Assembly (NCBI GenBank): GCA_002946415.1 | Contig: NJPS01000043.1 | Span: 248,001-312,000 of the forward strand | Direction: 5' to 3' | Origin: Rutstroemia sp. NJR-2017a BVV2 | Taxonomy: Eukaryota > Ascomycota > Leotiomycetes > Helotiales > Rutstroemiaceae | DNA: 64,000 nt | In this document: in pieces, positions 48,363 through 60,024 of the stretch | How the letters are laid out: every line of letters begins with the position of its first letter | Position numbering within the stretch: position 1 is the first letter of the stretch | Made by a program: the position numbers and the translations under genes | The notes under the pieces: generated by a model | The model's input: the letters and a program-made list of their open reading frames with translations, nothing else | Databases searched by the model: none | Told to the model about the DNA's origin: nothing

Positions 48363-49503
48363 ATTAAAGAATTGATATGTAGTGCACTTGGCACTGAGTG
48401 AAGCAGGAATAAAGAATATAAATGAATGTACGTAAACTAGGAAAGACTCGCTGGCTATGAAAGGAAAACTTGAAAGAGGTCTGTCTTATAGACGCCAAAG
48501 TATATAACAAGTCCATTATGAGTTATGGAAGTCTTGCACAAAAAGTTCGCAATAGTTCCGTTCTTGGGACAATGTTACGGTCCAAATAAAAAGAAACTAT
48601 GAATGTTGATCGTGAGCCGTTCCATGATGAAATGCTTGCCTTGCTTGATCAATTCATAACATGCAATGGTTCAAGATCTCCCGGCACTCCTGCAGCATGA
48701 AAAGAAAATCTTACCCCAAACAGCATTCCCTCTCGCGATAAAGTCCAGGTTAGGATACATATGCCAATGCTTCTTAGATTGTCGTCCCCACTCAAGCCAC
48801 GGACCTCGACACATCACACAAGGCCATCCTGTCTGTACAACTCACACGTGACGTCTAAAATAGATGAAACAGCCGCAGGCTTCGTTTTGATGGAGATGGC
48901 CAGATGGCTTGAGTCGCAGAATTTCGGATGATGATGAACAAGACACCACAGAGATGCTGTCTGGGCGTCCAATCGCATCATCGCATTTGAGTTGATCTAT
49001 GTTGGTGCACTTGCGCTGCAACATCGTAGATCACAATTACTGACACCGGTTTAGGGCTGAATCGAAACCCTGGGGTTCAATAATTAAGGGTGCCTAGATC
49101 CACATCCATAACGTCGTCTTCATACTCTGCATAACATCGCGCATCCTCCGTGGCTGGTACCTGATATTCTCGTAGCGGAAAGGGAAGGTATCTTGCGATC
49201 TTTCAAGTTTCTTTTACGAGGAGTGGAATTGTAAGCAAGAGAAATAGCGTTCCAAGACGGAGTCCGCAACCTAATGCTAGTGCATCTAGGTACTAGTGTA
49301 GCCGAGATTACGTGTTGTCGACTCCGAACACCGACATTGAACTCCGTTCAAAACGATTGAATACCCACCTCCTCTCTCACGCATAGGACTTCCATTCTTT
49401 TTCTTGCACTGATGTTTACTGTTACACGTCCCAAACCTTCGTTCCATGTGGATCAAGTGTTATCTACATAACATTCTCTAAATTTTAAAGGCTGAGCAAG
49501 GAA
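48363..49503. other. Divergent intergenic region, cutinase / Zn2Cys6 regulator
   Basis: Shared 1.1-kb upstream region. No ORF above 61 codons has support. A CACGTGAC motif lies at 48845. The cutinase leader is AT-rich; the regulator leader (49380-49500) is pyrimidine-rich. Confidence 0.6.
48845..48852 (-). promoter_or_regulatory. GTCACGTG motif between cutinase and regulator
   Basis: CACGTGAC on the plus strand, followed by GTCT, so it also overlaps a CRE-like TGACGTCT. It lies 480 bp upstream of the cutinase and 650 bp upstream of the regulator start. Confidence 0.35.
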
Positions 49504-51696
49504 ATGGCTTCCCGCACCGGAGCCGGAGTTGTCCCTCGGAGACGAAATGGAAAGCAGCAGGCCTGTGAGCCATGCAGAAAAGCTAAGATTGCTTGCGATC
49601 ACTCTTTACCCGTCTGTAGCCGCTGCAAGCGGAAGAACATCTTAGCAAAATGTATATACCTCCCTGCGCCAATGACTCGGCGTTCTCCCTCTTCTCCAGG
49701 ACCTGCCAAAATAGGCAAGGAGGCCAGCGACAGTCCGCATACCAGCACGGCCATCTCTGGCGCTTCTCCTAATGATACTCATAAGAGAGGTCATATATTG
49801 TCACCACTTGAATGCAGAACACCCACTGAGCCGGGGAGGATTCAATCCGGGGGATTCTTCGGACCAACAAACTATTCTGCGGTGTTCGTCGAGAACTCAG
49901 ATAACATCGGTAATGACATACAACTTTCCAATGACTCGGATACCCTTCCACTATACGACAGTCTCCAGGCCCAGAACTTCCTCATGCTCCCCAGCAATGA
50001 ATTCCGAGGATCACCGCGGATTGCCCTCGGTGTTCGCATCTTGCGGCAGCTCCCGGACGAGAAGACGTGCAATTTCCTGATACAGCGGGAATTTGATCCC
50101 AACTGCCACGCTATTCGTTTAGGCGAAGTTGTTCTGACAATGACTCGGTCCCTCTGGTCGATGTGGGGGAAAGAGCTTCAGGAGCCGAGGAATACAGAGG
50201 ATCTTGAGCGCATATCAGCACATCTTTGCAAAAACTCCGAGACTCATTTCCAAGAAGTCGAGGACTATGAACCATGGATCGCGGCTACAACTGGAACCAA
50301 TCTTAGATGGGAAGCTGTTGGACTCGTGTTTGCGGCCATCGCATTTTCAGTTGTGAGTTATTCGGAGAGAGATGCCTTTTTTACTACCCAGAGTGGTCCT
50401 AGGAGGGACAGAAGGCACTTTGCCTTGGAATTGAAGGATTGTGTGCAGTCGTGCGTTACCTTGTCAAATTACATGGACTACATAAACATGCTTATGGTGA
50501 GTCTGTTGCTGGAAAACCTAATTCTTACCACCATCCTTAGTGGTGATGCAAGTCTTCTTGTTTGGAGACAACTGGGAGATCTTGTGAGCATGTCAACAGC
50601 ACTTGGCCTCCACCGTCTGTCAGATGAAGATGGTCCTGTTACATTCTTATCCGAGACCAAGAAGCGCCTTTTCGTACTGATCTTCCATATCGACAAGGGA
50701 GCATCCCATTTGACTGGCCGACCTCCAGCTCTGAGCTATCGGTACACCCGCTTCCGCATTCCTCTCGATATCGATGGCACGGTCCTCATCCAAGGTAAGG
50801 AAGCCATTGAAAAAGCCGTTCAGAATTTAGATTCTAGAGGCTGGAACCAAGAAGGTCGCATCACCTCATCGACCATTCCCCGAGCGAGGGCAATGCTCTG
50901 CATAATATCCGACGAAGTCCTCGAAATATCCCTCGGCGACCCCAACGACCTCAAAAGCGATCGTATCCTCTCCCTCCTCGACCGACTTCAACAAACCTAT
51001 CTCAGCCTCCCCAGCGTCATCCGCTTCTCACCATCCGACGCATACTCACACAGCATCGCCGATTGGGTGCTCTGGTACCGTCTCATGGTCCACCTAAGTT
51101 TCCTCGAGCAGCGCCTCACGCTCGAACGCCTCGCCCACAAAATTCAAATCCTCAACGGCCAATCCATGATCGACTGCGCGCTCGAAATGCTCAAACTCAC
51201 AAACCTCATCTGGGTCCAGCGTGACCGCTTTGCCGGACACCATCACGACTATGATTGGATGCTCATGTGCTGGGGCGTGCCCTCCAGCGGCGTATTATGT
51301 GTCGAGGTACTAAAGCAGATGAAATCGCCGTCCGCATCCGAGGGGCTGAAGATCCCGAAGTCGGAAATAGTGCAGAACTTGTCTTTGCTGATAGGTTTCC
51401 TGGAGTGGATTATACCCGGTGCGGGGAACTATGCTTTGTGTAAACGGATGAGCCAGTTGGTGAAGAAGATCTTGGATCAGATTTTAAATCATAGTCCGGG
51501 GAGTTCGCAGCAGGATTTGGAGAATAGGACGCTGGGGTTTGAGGAGAATGGGTTTGCTGGGGTGGATGTTAATGGGATGGTGGGGGTGGATATGAATGGG
51601 TTGGATGGTGATGTGGGAGGGTTTGGGAATTTGGATTGGTTGAATGAGCTGGATTGGAGTAGAGGGCCTTGGATGAATTTGGATGGATTGACTTGA
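49504..51696 (+). CDS. Zn(2)Cys(6) transcription factor, fungal-specific
   Basis: Single exon, 730 aa. Residues 21-51 carry the binuclear zinc cluster CEPCRKAKIACD, CSRC and a last Cys in ILAKCIY, preceded by a basic segment. A linker with Ser/Pro follows. The fungal_trans domain spans about 200-560, with RQLGDLVSMSTALGLHRLSD and KKRLFVLIFHIDKGASHLTG, which are typical of it. The C-terminus (about 670-715) is an Asn/Gly/Asp repeat (VDVNGMVGVDMNGLDGD) with acidic and aromatic residues, a plausible activation segment. Codon use turns C-rich at 50880-51250, then G-rich from 51480. The target genes are unknown; the neighbouring divergent cutinase is one candidate by position only. Confidence 0.92.
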   Translation: MASRTGAGVVPRRRNGKQQACEPCRKAKIACDHSLPVCSRCKRKNILAKCIYLPAPMTRRSPSSPGPAKIGKEASDSPHTSTAISGASPNDTHKRGHILSPLECRTPTEPGRIQSGGFFGPTNYSAVFVENSDNIGNDIQLSNDSDTLPLYDSLQAQNFLMLPSNEFRGSPRIALGVRILRQLPDEKTCNFLIQREFDPNCHAIRLGEVVLTMTRSLWSMWGKELQEPRNTEDLERISAHLCKNSETHFQEVEDYEPWIAATTGTNLRWEAVGLVFAAIAFSVVSYSERDAFFTTQSGPRRDRRHFALELKDCVQSCVTLSNYMDYINMLMVSLLLENLILTTILSGDASLLVWRQLGDLVSMSTALGLHRLSDEDGPVTFLSETKKRLFVLIFHIDKGASHLTGRPPALSYRYTRFRIPLDIDGTVLIQGKEAIEKAVQNLDSRGWNQEGRITSSTIPRARAMLCIISDEVLEISLGDPNDLKSDRILSLLDRLQQTYLSLPSVIRFSPSDAYSHSIADWVLWYRLMVHLSFLEQRLTLERLAHKIQILNGQSMIDCALEMLKLTNLIWVQRDRFAGHHHDYDWMLMCWGVPSSGVLCVEVLKQMKSPSASEGLKIPKSEIVQNLSLLIGFLEWIIPGAGNYALCKRMSQLVKKILDQILNHSPGSSQQDLENRTLGFEENGFAGVDVNGMVGVDMNGLDGDVGGFGNLDWLNELDWSRGPWMNLDGLT

Positions 51697-52409
51697 AGTA
51701 CGGCTAGGAGGACTTGCCAAAAACTTGAACAGGCTGGTTGTACAAGACACAGCAGGTGGTCGTAAGACAGTTCAACCTGAAGAGGACTCCAGAATTCGGA
51801 CGGAATCGAGGAGGATCAAGAAACCCTCACAGCCCAACGGGGTACCATGGTTTCATTAGTGACCTATTCGGCTCGACCTCGATACCATGAAGCACAAGCC
51901 TCGATGGAAAGAGAGTATGCACGAATAATTTGAGAAGAAATGAGGACAACTCCAAGAAAGCCAACTTTCATCTCGATCCATTCTCCACGGCTCGCAACGC
52001 CACTATATACGGCCTTTGGGCCAAATCGCAAATATATAAAGCTCTCATGAATATCCCCACAAACTCATGTTGACTCCTTAGCCAGTGTATGCATGCATGT
52101 ATGTACAAGAACGCCTCTACTTACACCTCATTATATATTACCAATCATCAATACCCATCAGTCCCCAGATATACTCAAGGAACATATATGCTAACGCCAT
52201 CCCCATCGCCCCATCATAGGTCGTAAATGTTTTCTTTCTTCGGTCGAATCGAATATTAGCGAATCATATCTTCACTATCGTGCTTTTAATGTTCGCGTTC
52301 TCTCCGCGTTCGTCATTACTATAAGTAGAAATGGCTCTTAACCCTTTGGATTTGCTCGACAAAAGCTCCACTTTGAGCTATCCTAGCTTCCAGATTTAAC
52401 AGGTTCTTC
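51697..52409. other. Convergent intergenic region, regulator / kre6
   Basis: Two 3' ends face each other. AT-rich DNA with ATGCATGCATGTATGT near 52088. No coding signal. Confidence 0.6.
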
Positions 52410-55014
52410 TCAGCAACCCATCAACTTATTCTTCGGCCAATCATACCCCGTTTCATTCCAAGCCTAGAAACCATTAGCACAACAATCGCTTCTCCGACAT
52501 ACAGACAAAAAACTCACCGTTAAATTGGGATTCATATAAGCCGTCGGATGATCCTTAATATACTGCGTCGTCGGATACCCCGGCGGATCGCACGTAAGCA
52601 TCTCCTGGCCCTCCCTCTGATAAATCCTCACATAATCCACATACATCGTTGTCGGAAACCTCAAATCACCCATCAAGATCTCTCCCCACGCTGAACTGAA
52701 TCCCAGATTCAACACCATGCTCATCGGCTCTTCGGAAGCTTGTCTCGCACCTACATTACCGTTGGGACCGATGGCGCGTCCATCCATCATAAACGTCTGG
52801 TCTTCGCCCACGAACCAAGCTATTTTACCCTCCGATGTCCCGGGTATATATTCGAATGCGTATTTCTGGTAGTTATGGCCGTCGTACCAATTATTGTTCA
52901 GCAAAGTCGTGCCACTAATGGCTTGTTGGAAGGGACCTCCTGTATACCCATTCATATTCGTCGTCTCGTAGTTTGGAATCTGGAGAAAATCGGTGTTGGG
53001 ACGGTACCAAACGTCGAAGGGAGCGACTTGGAAACTTTGCGTTACGACGCCGATGCGGTTGTTGGGGTCGACGGATGCTTCGATGACGTCGATTTCAGGA
53101 GCGCCGCGACCGGTGCCAGGGGAGGGGTGGTCGGCACCTTTGCAGCTGCAGCTGGCGAGCTTTTGCCCGGGAAGCCAAGATAGACCGTCGGGCGAGGATT
53201 GATTGGGTGTGATGCCGAGGTCACATTCGTTGTAGGTGTAGGGCCAGACTCCTTCAGTGGTAGCTTTGTAGCCTGGCCGTCCGAGATTTCCCATACTCCA
53301 GGCGCCGGGCCATAGTCCGGGCACACCGGCTGGTCCAGGCAGAGATATTGAAACTTCCATAACTCCACCTTTGAAGCACATCTGGTTCCAGCTGTTCAGC
53401 ATCCCTGATCGGTACCCGAGATTGTGGTTTGGGAACGCATCTAGGCGCAATTGTAATGTTCCATTGCCAGTCGTGACAGCGTCAGGATCTGGTTTAATGT
53501 TAGGACTACTTCAAATGAACTGCTTCATTTAGCATTTTTGAGGATGGGCTGGGGTTCACTGTTCATGCCCGGCATAAGGATATCTCGGCATCCCCACTCC
53601 AAGCTGTACTCTGCCAGAAGTTGCGAAAGGAAAGTATTACTTACCATACCATTCCATATCTTGAGTTGCTCCATACCAGATATTAGGAGCCGTCCAGAAT
53701 GGATCATCACCAGGATAGAAGGTTCTCCCATCATGATTAAACTCATCGCTAAAGACTAGGTTCAAGGTGGATCCATCAAAGGTGCTCTTCCTTGTCCTAG
53801 CATTACTTGGCGTGTCTGGATCCACCAAGCTTTTTCTAACGTTCTTCAAAAGAGGATATGTATTCTAGATATCGTCGCGTTAGCAAGTTTTGCTTCATAT
53901 TGGCACCGAGGCCATATTCAGAACTGTCGACGGAAGTAGTAAGTCCGGAAAAGTAAATTCGGCGTAGACGTATGAAAGGTAGGAATTTCCTTACATTATT
54001 AACATGGGCCCACGCCGGACCATAATCTATGTAGGAACTATCATTGTAACTCGCACCGGGGTATGGTATCGTCGAAAAAGTCAAAACTGGTAGAAGGACA
54101 AATAAGCACAACAACCCGATGACCAAAATAACACCTCCAATTGCTGAAAGCAAAGTTCTCCGTTCCAGCATGTCCGACCACGATGTTTTGAATCTCTTGT
54201 CGTCATCGTCCCGCGGCATGTGAAGGTCGTCATCATCTTCTATCTCGTCATTATATAAAATAAACCCTTTTTCTCCACCGTAATATGGGTCGAATGCACC
54301 TATGCTGTCGTCGGGATAACTTCGTTTCTCTATATTGACATGAGATGCTATCGAGTCTCTGAAGGGATTTCGTTCCGTCATTGGAAGGGAGACATCGGAC
54401 ATTCGGGATGATAGCAGCGGCACGACTGAGCCTGAACCTCGAGATCCAAGACTCGATTGCGATCTTGGATACCGGGAATAGTCTCGACCAAGATCCGACA
54501 AAAATCTCGGTCGTTGTGCCTCTTCCAATTGCAGGCCAATAAGTGCAGACTTCTGCCGCAGAAGTTGCTGTGGTGTGCTTAAATTGCTTTTTCCACTTTT
54601 CTCATGAACGCTATTTTGTGTATTTCCACTTCCAGTGGATGGAATCTCTGCCGACGACGAAGAATCGCGAGGTGAAGTGCTGCCCATAAAGCCGCTTTTC
54701 GCTTCATCGCTAGAACTACTGACGGATGTCGTTGAGGCCGATGGATTTAAAGGTGATGGAATATTCGGCACATAGGACTTCCGGTTTATGCTTAAGGTGG
54801 AAGGTCGTCTCTCTACTTGTGGAGTGCTTGACAATCTGCGTGAATTGGGTCTCGGAAGATCAAGTGTTGGACTTGGCGCTTGAAGGTTGGCAGGATCGTC
54901 TGCTGTTCTTGGTGCCGGAACAGGCGTGCCTGCTTTTACAGTGTCCATAGGGGGCAGCAGGTCATGCGTCAAGACACTGGTTGGAGGTGGATTGGATTCT
55001 TGCGGAGGAGGCAT
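52410..55014 (-). CDS. kre6: Beta-1,6-glucan synthesis protein Kre6/Skn1 (GH16-type)
   Basis: Four exons, 55014-53995, 53864-53645, 53488-52518 and 52463-52410; 754 aa. The N-terminal 285 residues are cytosolic, Ser/Pro-rich and disordered. A single membrane segment follows ([22 protein letters not shown]), making a type II membrane protein. The luminal domain contains [38 protein letters not shown], the catalytic EIDVIEAS motif (ExDxxE) and ends [13 protein letters not shown]. Both the GH16 catalytic pair and the Cys-terminated end match Kre6/Skn1. Family knowledge: these proteins act in the secretory pathway to build cell-wall beta-1,6-glucan. Intron 1 (130 nt) sits just after AHVNN; a tiny extra exon inside it cannot be excluded. 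Confidence 0.92.
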
Positions 55015-55531
55015 TCTGGGCTAACGGTTCTCTGACGGGCCAATTTCTCAAAGCTCTCAAGGACACTATGGCCTGCAAGAGTAGAAGAATCGGCAACCCT
55101 CGTCAACAGTAGGAACAAGTTTCCGGCGACGGAGTTCCTCGTAGTGATATGCAGAACATTGGGAAGTCAATATCAAATGATTGAACGAGCGTGAATTATG
55201 TACTGTGAGTCTCAAAATAGAGGAGCTATGGTGACTCGCCGAACTTAAAAGGCCTGCATAGAGCAGAGATGAATGAATGAATGCTCAAATTGAGTGACGT
55301 AGCTAGAAAGCGACAAAGAAGCAGTCGGATGTGAGAATGCGGTGTTTGAATGACGAAAAGAGTAGGAATGCGTGATAGCGCACAGGTGATTGGCTGATAA
55401 GAGACGATTTCCCCGGATATCGATAGCTTATCAGAAACTATTCGCGAATTATCAAAACGACTGTGTATTGCTACTCACAGAAACAATGTGAATTGCTGAG
55501 GAAACGAAAGTCGCGATGCTGCAAAAGAAAG

Positions 55532-55560
55532 AGCAGATCATAGCAGATCATAGCAGATCA
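55532..55560. repeat. AGCAGATCAT decamer repeat x3
   Basis: Just under three perfect decamers, about 520 bp upstream of kre6. Confidence 0.85.
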
Positions 55561-55658
55561 GGACGACCAAAGAGAACGAGAGTTGGAAACCAAGATAATG
55601 AGTGCAGGCGACCAGTAGCACATAGATTGGCTGTTTTCAAACCAACGGATAAAATGCT

Positions 55659-55688
55659 CGACTGCGACTGCGACTGCGACTGCGACTG
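55659..55688. repeat. CGACTG hexamer repeat x5
   Basis: Five perfect hexamers. It would encode Cys-Asp repeats in one frame, which explains the overlapping ORF. Confidence 0.9.
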
Positions 55689-56040
55689 TACTCAGTGTAC
55701 TGCAATCGTACCCATCGAATCCTAGCCCGACGCAGCCAATGAAATATCGCGTCATTTGAGGAACATAAATTGTCTGCACGCTGCCACCCAATGACGCCGC
55801 ATGCAGAAAACCACCACATTTTACCACCTTGTAGTTTTGTTATCGTCCAACACCTGCATATTGGACAGGGATAAAAAACGGAAGAAAAAAGGCATCATCG
55901 ATTTTTGATAAGAAGTCGATGGTGGAGAGAAGTGGCATCGAGAATTGGCAACTACCTGTATACCGTACTCGCACTGTAGAAGAGAAGCAGTCAAAATGTA
56001 CTTCGTACGGACCTGGATGTTTGCAAAGTCGAAGTGAGGG

Positions 56041-56075
56041 GTGGGCAGTGGGCAGTGGGCAGTGGACAGTGGGCA
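56041..56075. repeat. GTGGGCA heptamer repeat x5
   Basis: Five heptamers, the fourth being GTGGACA. It lies about 730 bp beyond the stop codon of paralogue A. Confidence 0.9.
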
Positions 56076-56803
56076 CACATGTGCCAAGCCGAGTGTACTA
56101 AAGTACAAGATTTTAAACTTCCCGATCATGCCAGGGCCGTCGGCCAAATCCCAACACAAAGAGAATTCGAGGTTTACATGCCACAAGCGAGTGGCTCCAC
56201 AGAAATCCTGCACAAAAGTGGCTGGCCGCTGGAGTAGCTGCGAGTTCAAGGCCTGCATGCGATTTTCTTGGACAAAGTGTCTGTGTATGTACGTTCTTGC
56301 ATTTCTCGTATTTGCTCTTAGAAGTTAGAATGCTGTTAGTGGCCCTAGTCTGTGTTTCTCGTACTCCATGCCACACAAAATCCCACCAAACACCCACCAA
56401 TTACAAGCTCGGGTATTGCTAAAAGTTACATTGATCGTCAAGTCCCGCTGTCGAAAGCCGCCATGTTTGTTTCTTTCTATATCCATTCTCGTCCGAGACT
56501 CCGAGCCCGACATGTTCGCCTCTTCGTACAGACAGGATGGCTTGTTGTACACTCGTAACAACGCGTAGCAATGTAAATCGACTCTTAAGATCAATCCCGT
56601 GACAGCGTATTTGAGCCTTGAGAGAAATGGTCCGAATTGCCTGTGCATGCCGAATACAAGGCTAAGTTTCAATGCTGTATATCCAGCAGTGCCCTAAGTC
56701 CAGCTAGACGACACCGGTGACATATTAAGTTGAATAGAATATTCTAAACGCGAGTTCTTGCGGGCAGAAAGTAAATTTTGATATTCTGGTTGATTACCGC
56801 TTC

Positions 56804-58016
56804 TCATGAAGGGCCGCCATGTTGAGCTTCAGCCATGGACAGCTTCCGCAAACGGCCCGTCGTTGACGCTGCAGGTAGCCCGTTCTGCTTCTCCTCCTCA
56901 ACGCCGATAATCTCCTTCAAGTTGCTCAGTTCCTTTTGCAGATTCTTCAGGCCTCCTTGCATACCGCTCATAAGAGCAAATATTTGCCTCTGATGGCTCT
57001 TTGGGAAGGTATCGATGAGATGTTCTTCAACAGTATGAGGGCTGATGGCAGATGTGGGCTCTCGTATCGCAGTGGGCTTAAGGGTTGTCTGTAAAGCTCC
57101 CGTCGATACTCCAGGAGGCTTGTTTGGTGGATAGTGTCGTGGATGGTAATTTGGGATAGGTACTGTTGCTTTTGCGTCGCGACTCCTCCCCGTATTTGCA
57201 ACTTGATGATCTTCCTCCTCCAAATGTCCCTGGTCTGCTTCTTCGCGCGCAATTTGTGCTTGAAGCAATGAATCCATATCCTGCTCGTCCGACTTCTCAT
57301 GTCTCAAGGGTCTGATTGGTGGTCTTGGAATGATGGGAAGCGCTGGATAGGGACTGACATATTGCGTCTGCGCCGAAAATGTCATCACACCCTGACCCTC
57401 CCCGAACTTTACAGCATCCCGTTTCCGCTTGCGATTCGGATCATGCATATACCTTAAAGCTCTTGCATCTTGATCACCTAAAGCGCAGACCCAAACCAAC
57501 TGTCAGTAAAAGTGCTGTTTGCTCTAATGGTAGGGAAGAAGTGGACGCACCGACTTTCTGTATCCTCAAACTACATCTGTTACCCTTACTGGTGAACATA
57601 CAAGTCGCGCAAGCTCCCTGAAACCAGTTGTCCAAGACAATGCATGCAGAGAAACGCCCAAAACCTTGAGCGCAATGAGCACATGGTGGTGACATGATTC
57701 TCCCTCTCGTAGCTACCATACATGCGCCACGCTGTTGCACTCGGGGACTCTGTGTGGATTTCTCGGGGGGTAGCTCTTGATCCCGCCGCCATGGCATTGG
57801 GCGTATCTCAGGCAATAGACTTATGCGATCCAAAAATGTGACTGGAGGGCCGGAGGTCGCTGGCATTGACAGGTCGGAGTGGCTCGGGTGTATGACGCCA
57901 TTCGAGGAGGACGGCTGGGAGTGCGCTTGTGTGCCAGCTCCATTGGTATACTCTTGAATATATAGAGGGGCTTTGTCGCTTTTGTCGCTTTTATCGCTTT
58001 CATCGCGTGTTTCCAT
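56804..58016 (-). CDS. Cys-rich protein A (DUF3716-like), unknown function
   Basis: Two exons, 58016-57551 and 57477-56804; 73-nt intron, phase 1; 379 aa. The first ATG gives METRDESDKSDKSDK; the frame runs further upstream only to a GTG. Residues about 97-148 form a seven-Cys module: ACMVATRGRI, PPCAHCAQGFGRFSACI, FQGACATC and NRCS, resembling the Pfam DUF3716 zinc-type domain of fungi. A basic RKRKRD segment follows the intron. A conserved helical motif near the C-terminus (LIDTFPKSHQRQIFALMSG) is followed by a Leu/Glu coiled coil. No enzyme motif is seen. Nuclear localisation and zinc binding are inferred. Tandem paralogue of the next gene, 350 bp away. Confidence 0.8.
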
Positions 58017-58366
58017 GGCGGAGAAAGATGCCGTGATGCGGCTCACTGTGTGTGGATTTTCTAAGTTACAGGTTCAGGTATAGTGTGGATAAGCTCAAAA
58101 TTAATTCTTATCGGATCCGAGCCGAACTATACTGCACCTAGAAATCCTCCAACGCTTCCCGAGAGTATGGTAATCGGGATTTATTTCACTTCTGGGCATG
58201 CACATTGGTGGATATGTTTTTATTTTTCAGATTAAGTTATCTTTTCCTCTGTCTTTCGATTTCTCTGGAATGTCATCGTTCACTGTTGCGCCAAAATTAC
58301 ACTTATGCTAGCTAATCTACACGTATGGACTGAATCAGTCATGAGGTTAAGACGTCCCCAGTTGCT
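58017..58366. other. Spacer between the tandem Cys-rich paralogues
   Basis: 350 bp of AT-rich DNA holding the promoter of paralogue A and the 3' end of paralogue B. No coding signal or repeat seen. Confidence 0.6.
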
Positions 58367-60024
58367 TTAGTTATCATCGTCAATGCCAAGAACTTTCTTC
58401 AGAGCATCCAACTCTCTATTTAGATGGTCAATTCCCCCCTGGATGCCGCTAATGATACCGTATATGTGTCGCTGCTTATTCTTCGGTAAGGCGTCCATCA
58501 ATGAGGTCGGTGGTGTCCCTTCCTTGGTAGTTATGCTTGGCTTTACAACTTGTCCTTCAGGCTCCAATGTGCTTGGCCTGTGTACCCCATTTTTCTCGAG
58601 CAATTGTTGATCAACGAATTGCTTTAGAGACGTGATCGGAATCTGAGCCTGGGGTTGGGGCTGTGAGTGGGATTGTTGTGTCTGGGAAGGGGCTCTTTGC
58701 TGGGGTTGTGATGGTGCGTGTGAAGCAGCTTGGGATGGAATTTGCGAGGGAATTTGAGATGGATTGTGCGACTGTGGCAGCAGCTCCGGCTGAGGTTCCG
58801 CTTTGGTCTGCGGTTGTCCATGAGATTGAAACTCTGCTGAAGGTTGAGACTGAGGTTGAGGGAGAGGTGCCGATTGAGCTTGAGCTTGAGACTGGGGTTG
58901 AGTTTGGTTTAGTGTTGCCCAGCTCTTGGAGCCATGTCTACCTGTAGAAGATTGGGGAGTGTTGGTACGGGAAGAGGAACTTCTGGGACGGGTCTCTTCT
59001 TTAGGTGTAGAAGTAAGACGACTCAAGCTATTCCGGGAAGCACTACTTCTTGTATTGTTTACAGTTGAGGAGTTCCGCGTGACAGGTGCATGAGCTGGTG
59101 CAGGCGAGCTGTTGACAGTCGCCCAAGCATTAGCGTAATGACCCAATGATGCTCGCGGTGGTCGTCCGCGCCCTCGCACAGAGCCCGAGCCTAGGCCCTG
59201 ATCCCACACAGGGGGTTCAGTCCAACGTGGTGGCTCTTCGACTCGTATTCTCTTTGCTGATGGACCTGATGAATTGATGTCTTCAGCCCGATCGTCTAAA
59301 TTTTGTTGGGTGGTTGACATCTGCTGCGCCGGGGTTCGGTCTTGAGTCTGATCTTGAATTGATGGCGATGGGCTTGATGCTTCGGCTTCTGGATATAATT
59401 GCAATTAGCAATCAATGATTTAAAGAAGGAGGGAGGCACTGCAGATTGCCACATACCGTCTTCATGCTTCTTAATGCTGCAACGATTCGGTCTACCGCTT
59501 AATTGACAACTAGCGCATGCTCCTTTAAAAAATCCGGGCAGCGCAATGCAAGCTGTGAATTTGCCTCGACCATTTGCGCATGAGGCACAAGGCTCTGGCA
59601 CAATATTTCCCCGAGTAGCAAGAAGACAACCGAATCGAATTTGTTTTCTGCGCGAATTCCCTCCTACCTCTAGTTCAGCACCAGGTTCAACTGTGTCTCT
59701 GAATGGCAAACTCCTCTGCAGAGGCATCATCTGCAATTTTTCCTCCATGCTTGCACTCGATGGATCTTTGTGTGGAATTTGATGCAGATAGGCTGGTGTG
59801 CTATAAACATTATTGTTGTGACCAGAACCAGAAGTAACGGCGCGTGGACCGGTAGCTCTGTCAGACGATTCTGGCTCTGGGGACTCGAGGTGTTGAGGAG
59901 TATTCATCGCGTCGCGTGGCTCCCTCTCAATGTCTGATCCTATCGATATAGGAGAAGAAGGTATAGAAGACTCAACGTCACCTTTCACGACAATAGTATC
60001 ATCATCAGCGATTGTGCGTGGCAT
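58367..60024 (-). CDS. Cys-rich protein B (DUF3716-like), unknown function
   Basis: Two exons, 60024-59457 and 59388-58367; 68-nt intron, phase 1; 529 aa. The N-terminus is acidic and Ser-rich (MPRTIADDDTIVVKGDVESS). Residues about 131-182 hold the same seven-Cys module as paralogue A: GCLLATRGNI, EPCASCANGRGKFTACI, FKGACASC and NRCS. The middle is disordered, with an RGRGRPPR AT-hook-like segment and a long Gln/Pro/Ser region (SQPQPQAQIPITS and similar). It ends in the shared motif LMDALPKNKQRHIYGIISG with a coiled-coil tail. The AT-hook-like element hints at DNA or chromatin binding; that is inference. Confidence 0.82.

Larger units (their letters stand above)
55015..56803. other. 1.8-kb intergenic region, kre6 / Cys-rich paralogue A
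   Basis: Upstream of kre6 and downstream of the next minus-strand gene. Three tandem repeats (55532, 55659, 56041) lie here and generate the open frames of 70-145 codons. No family resemblance in any. Confidence 0.55.
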
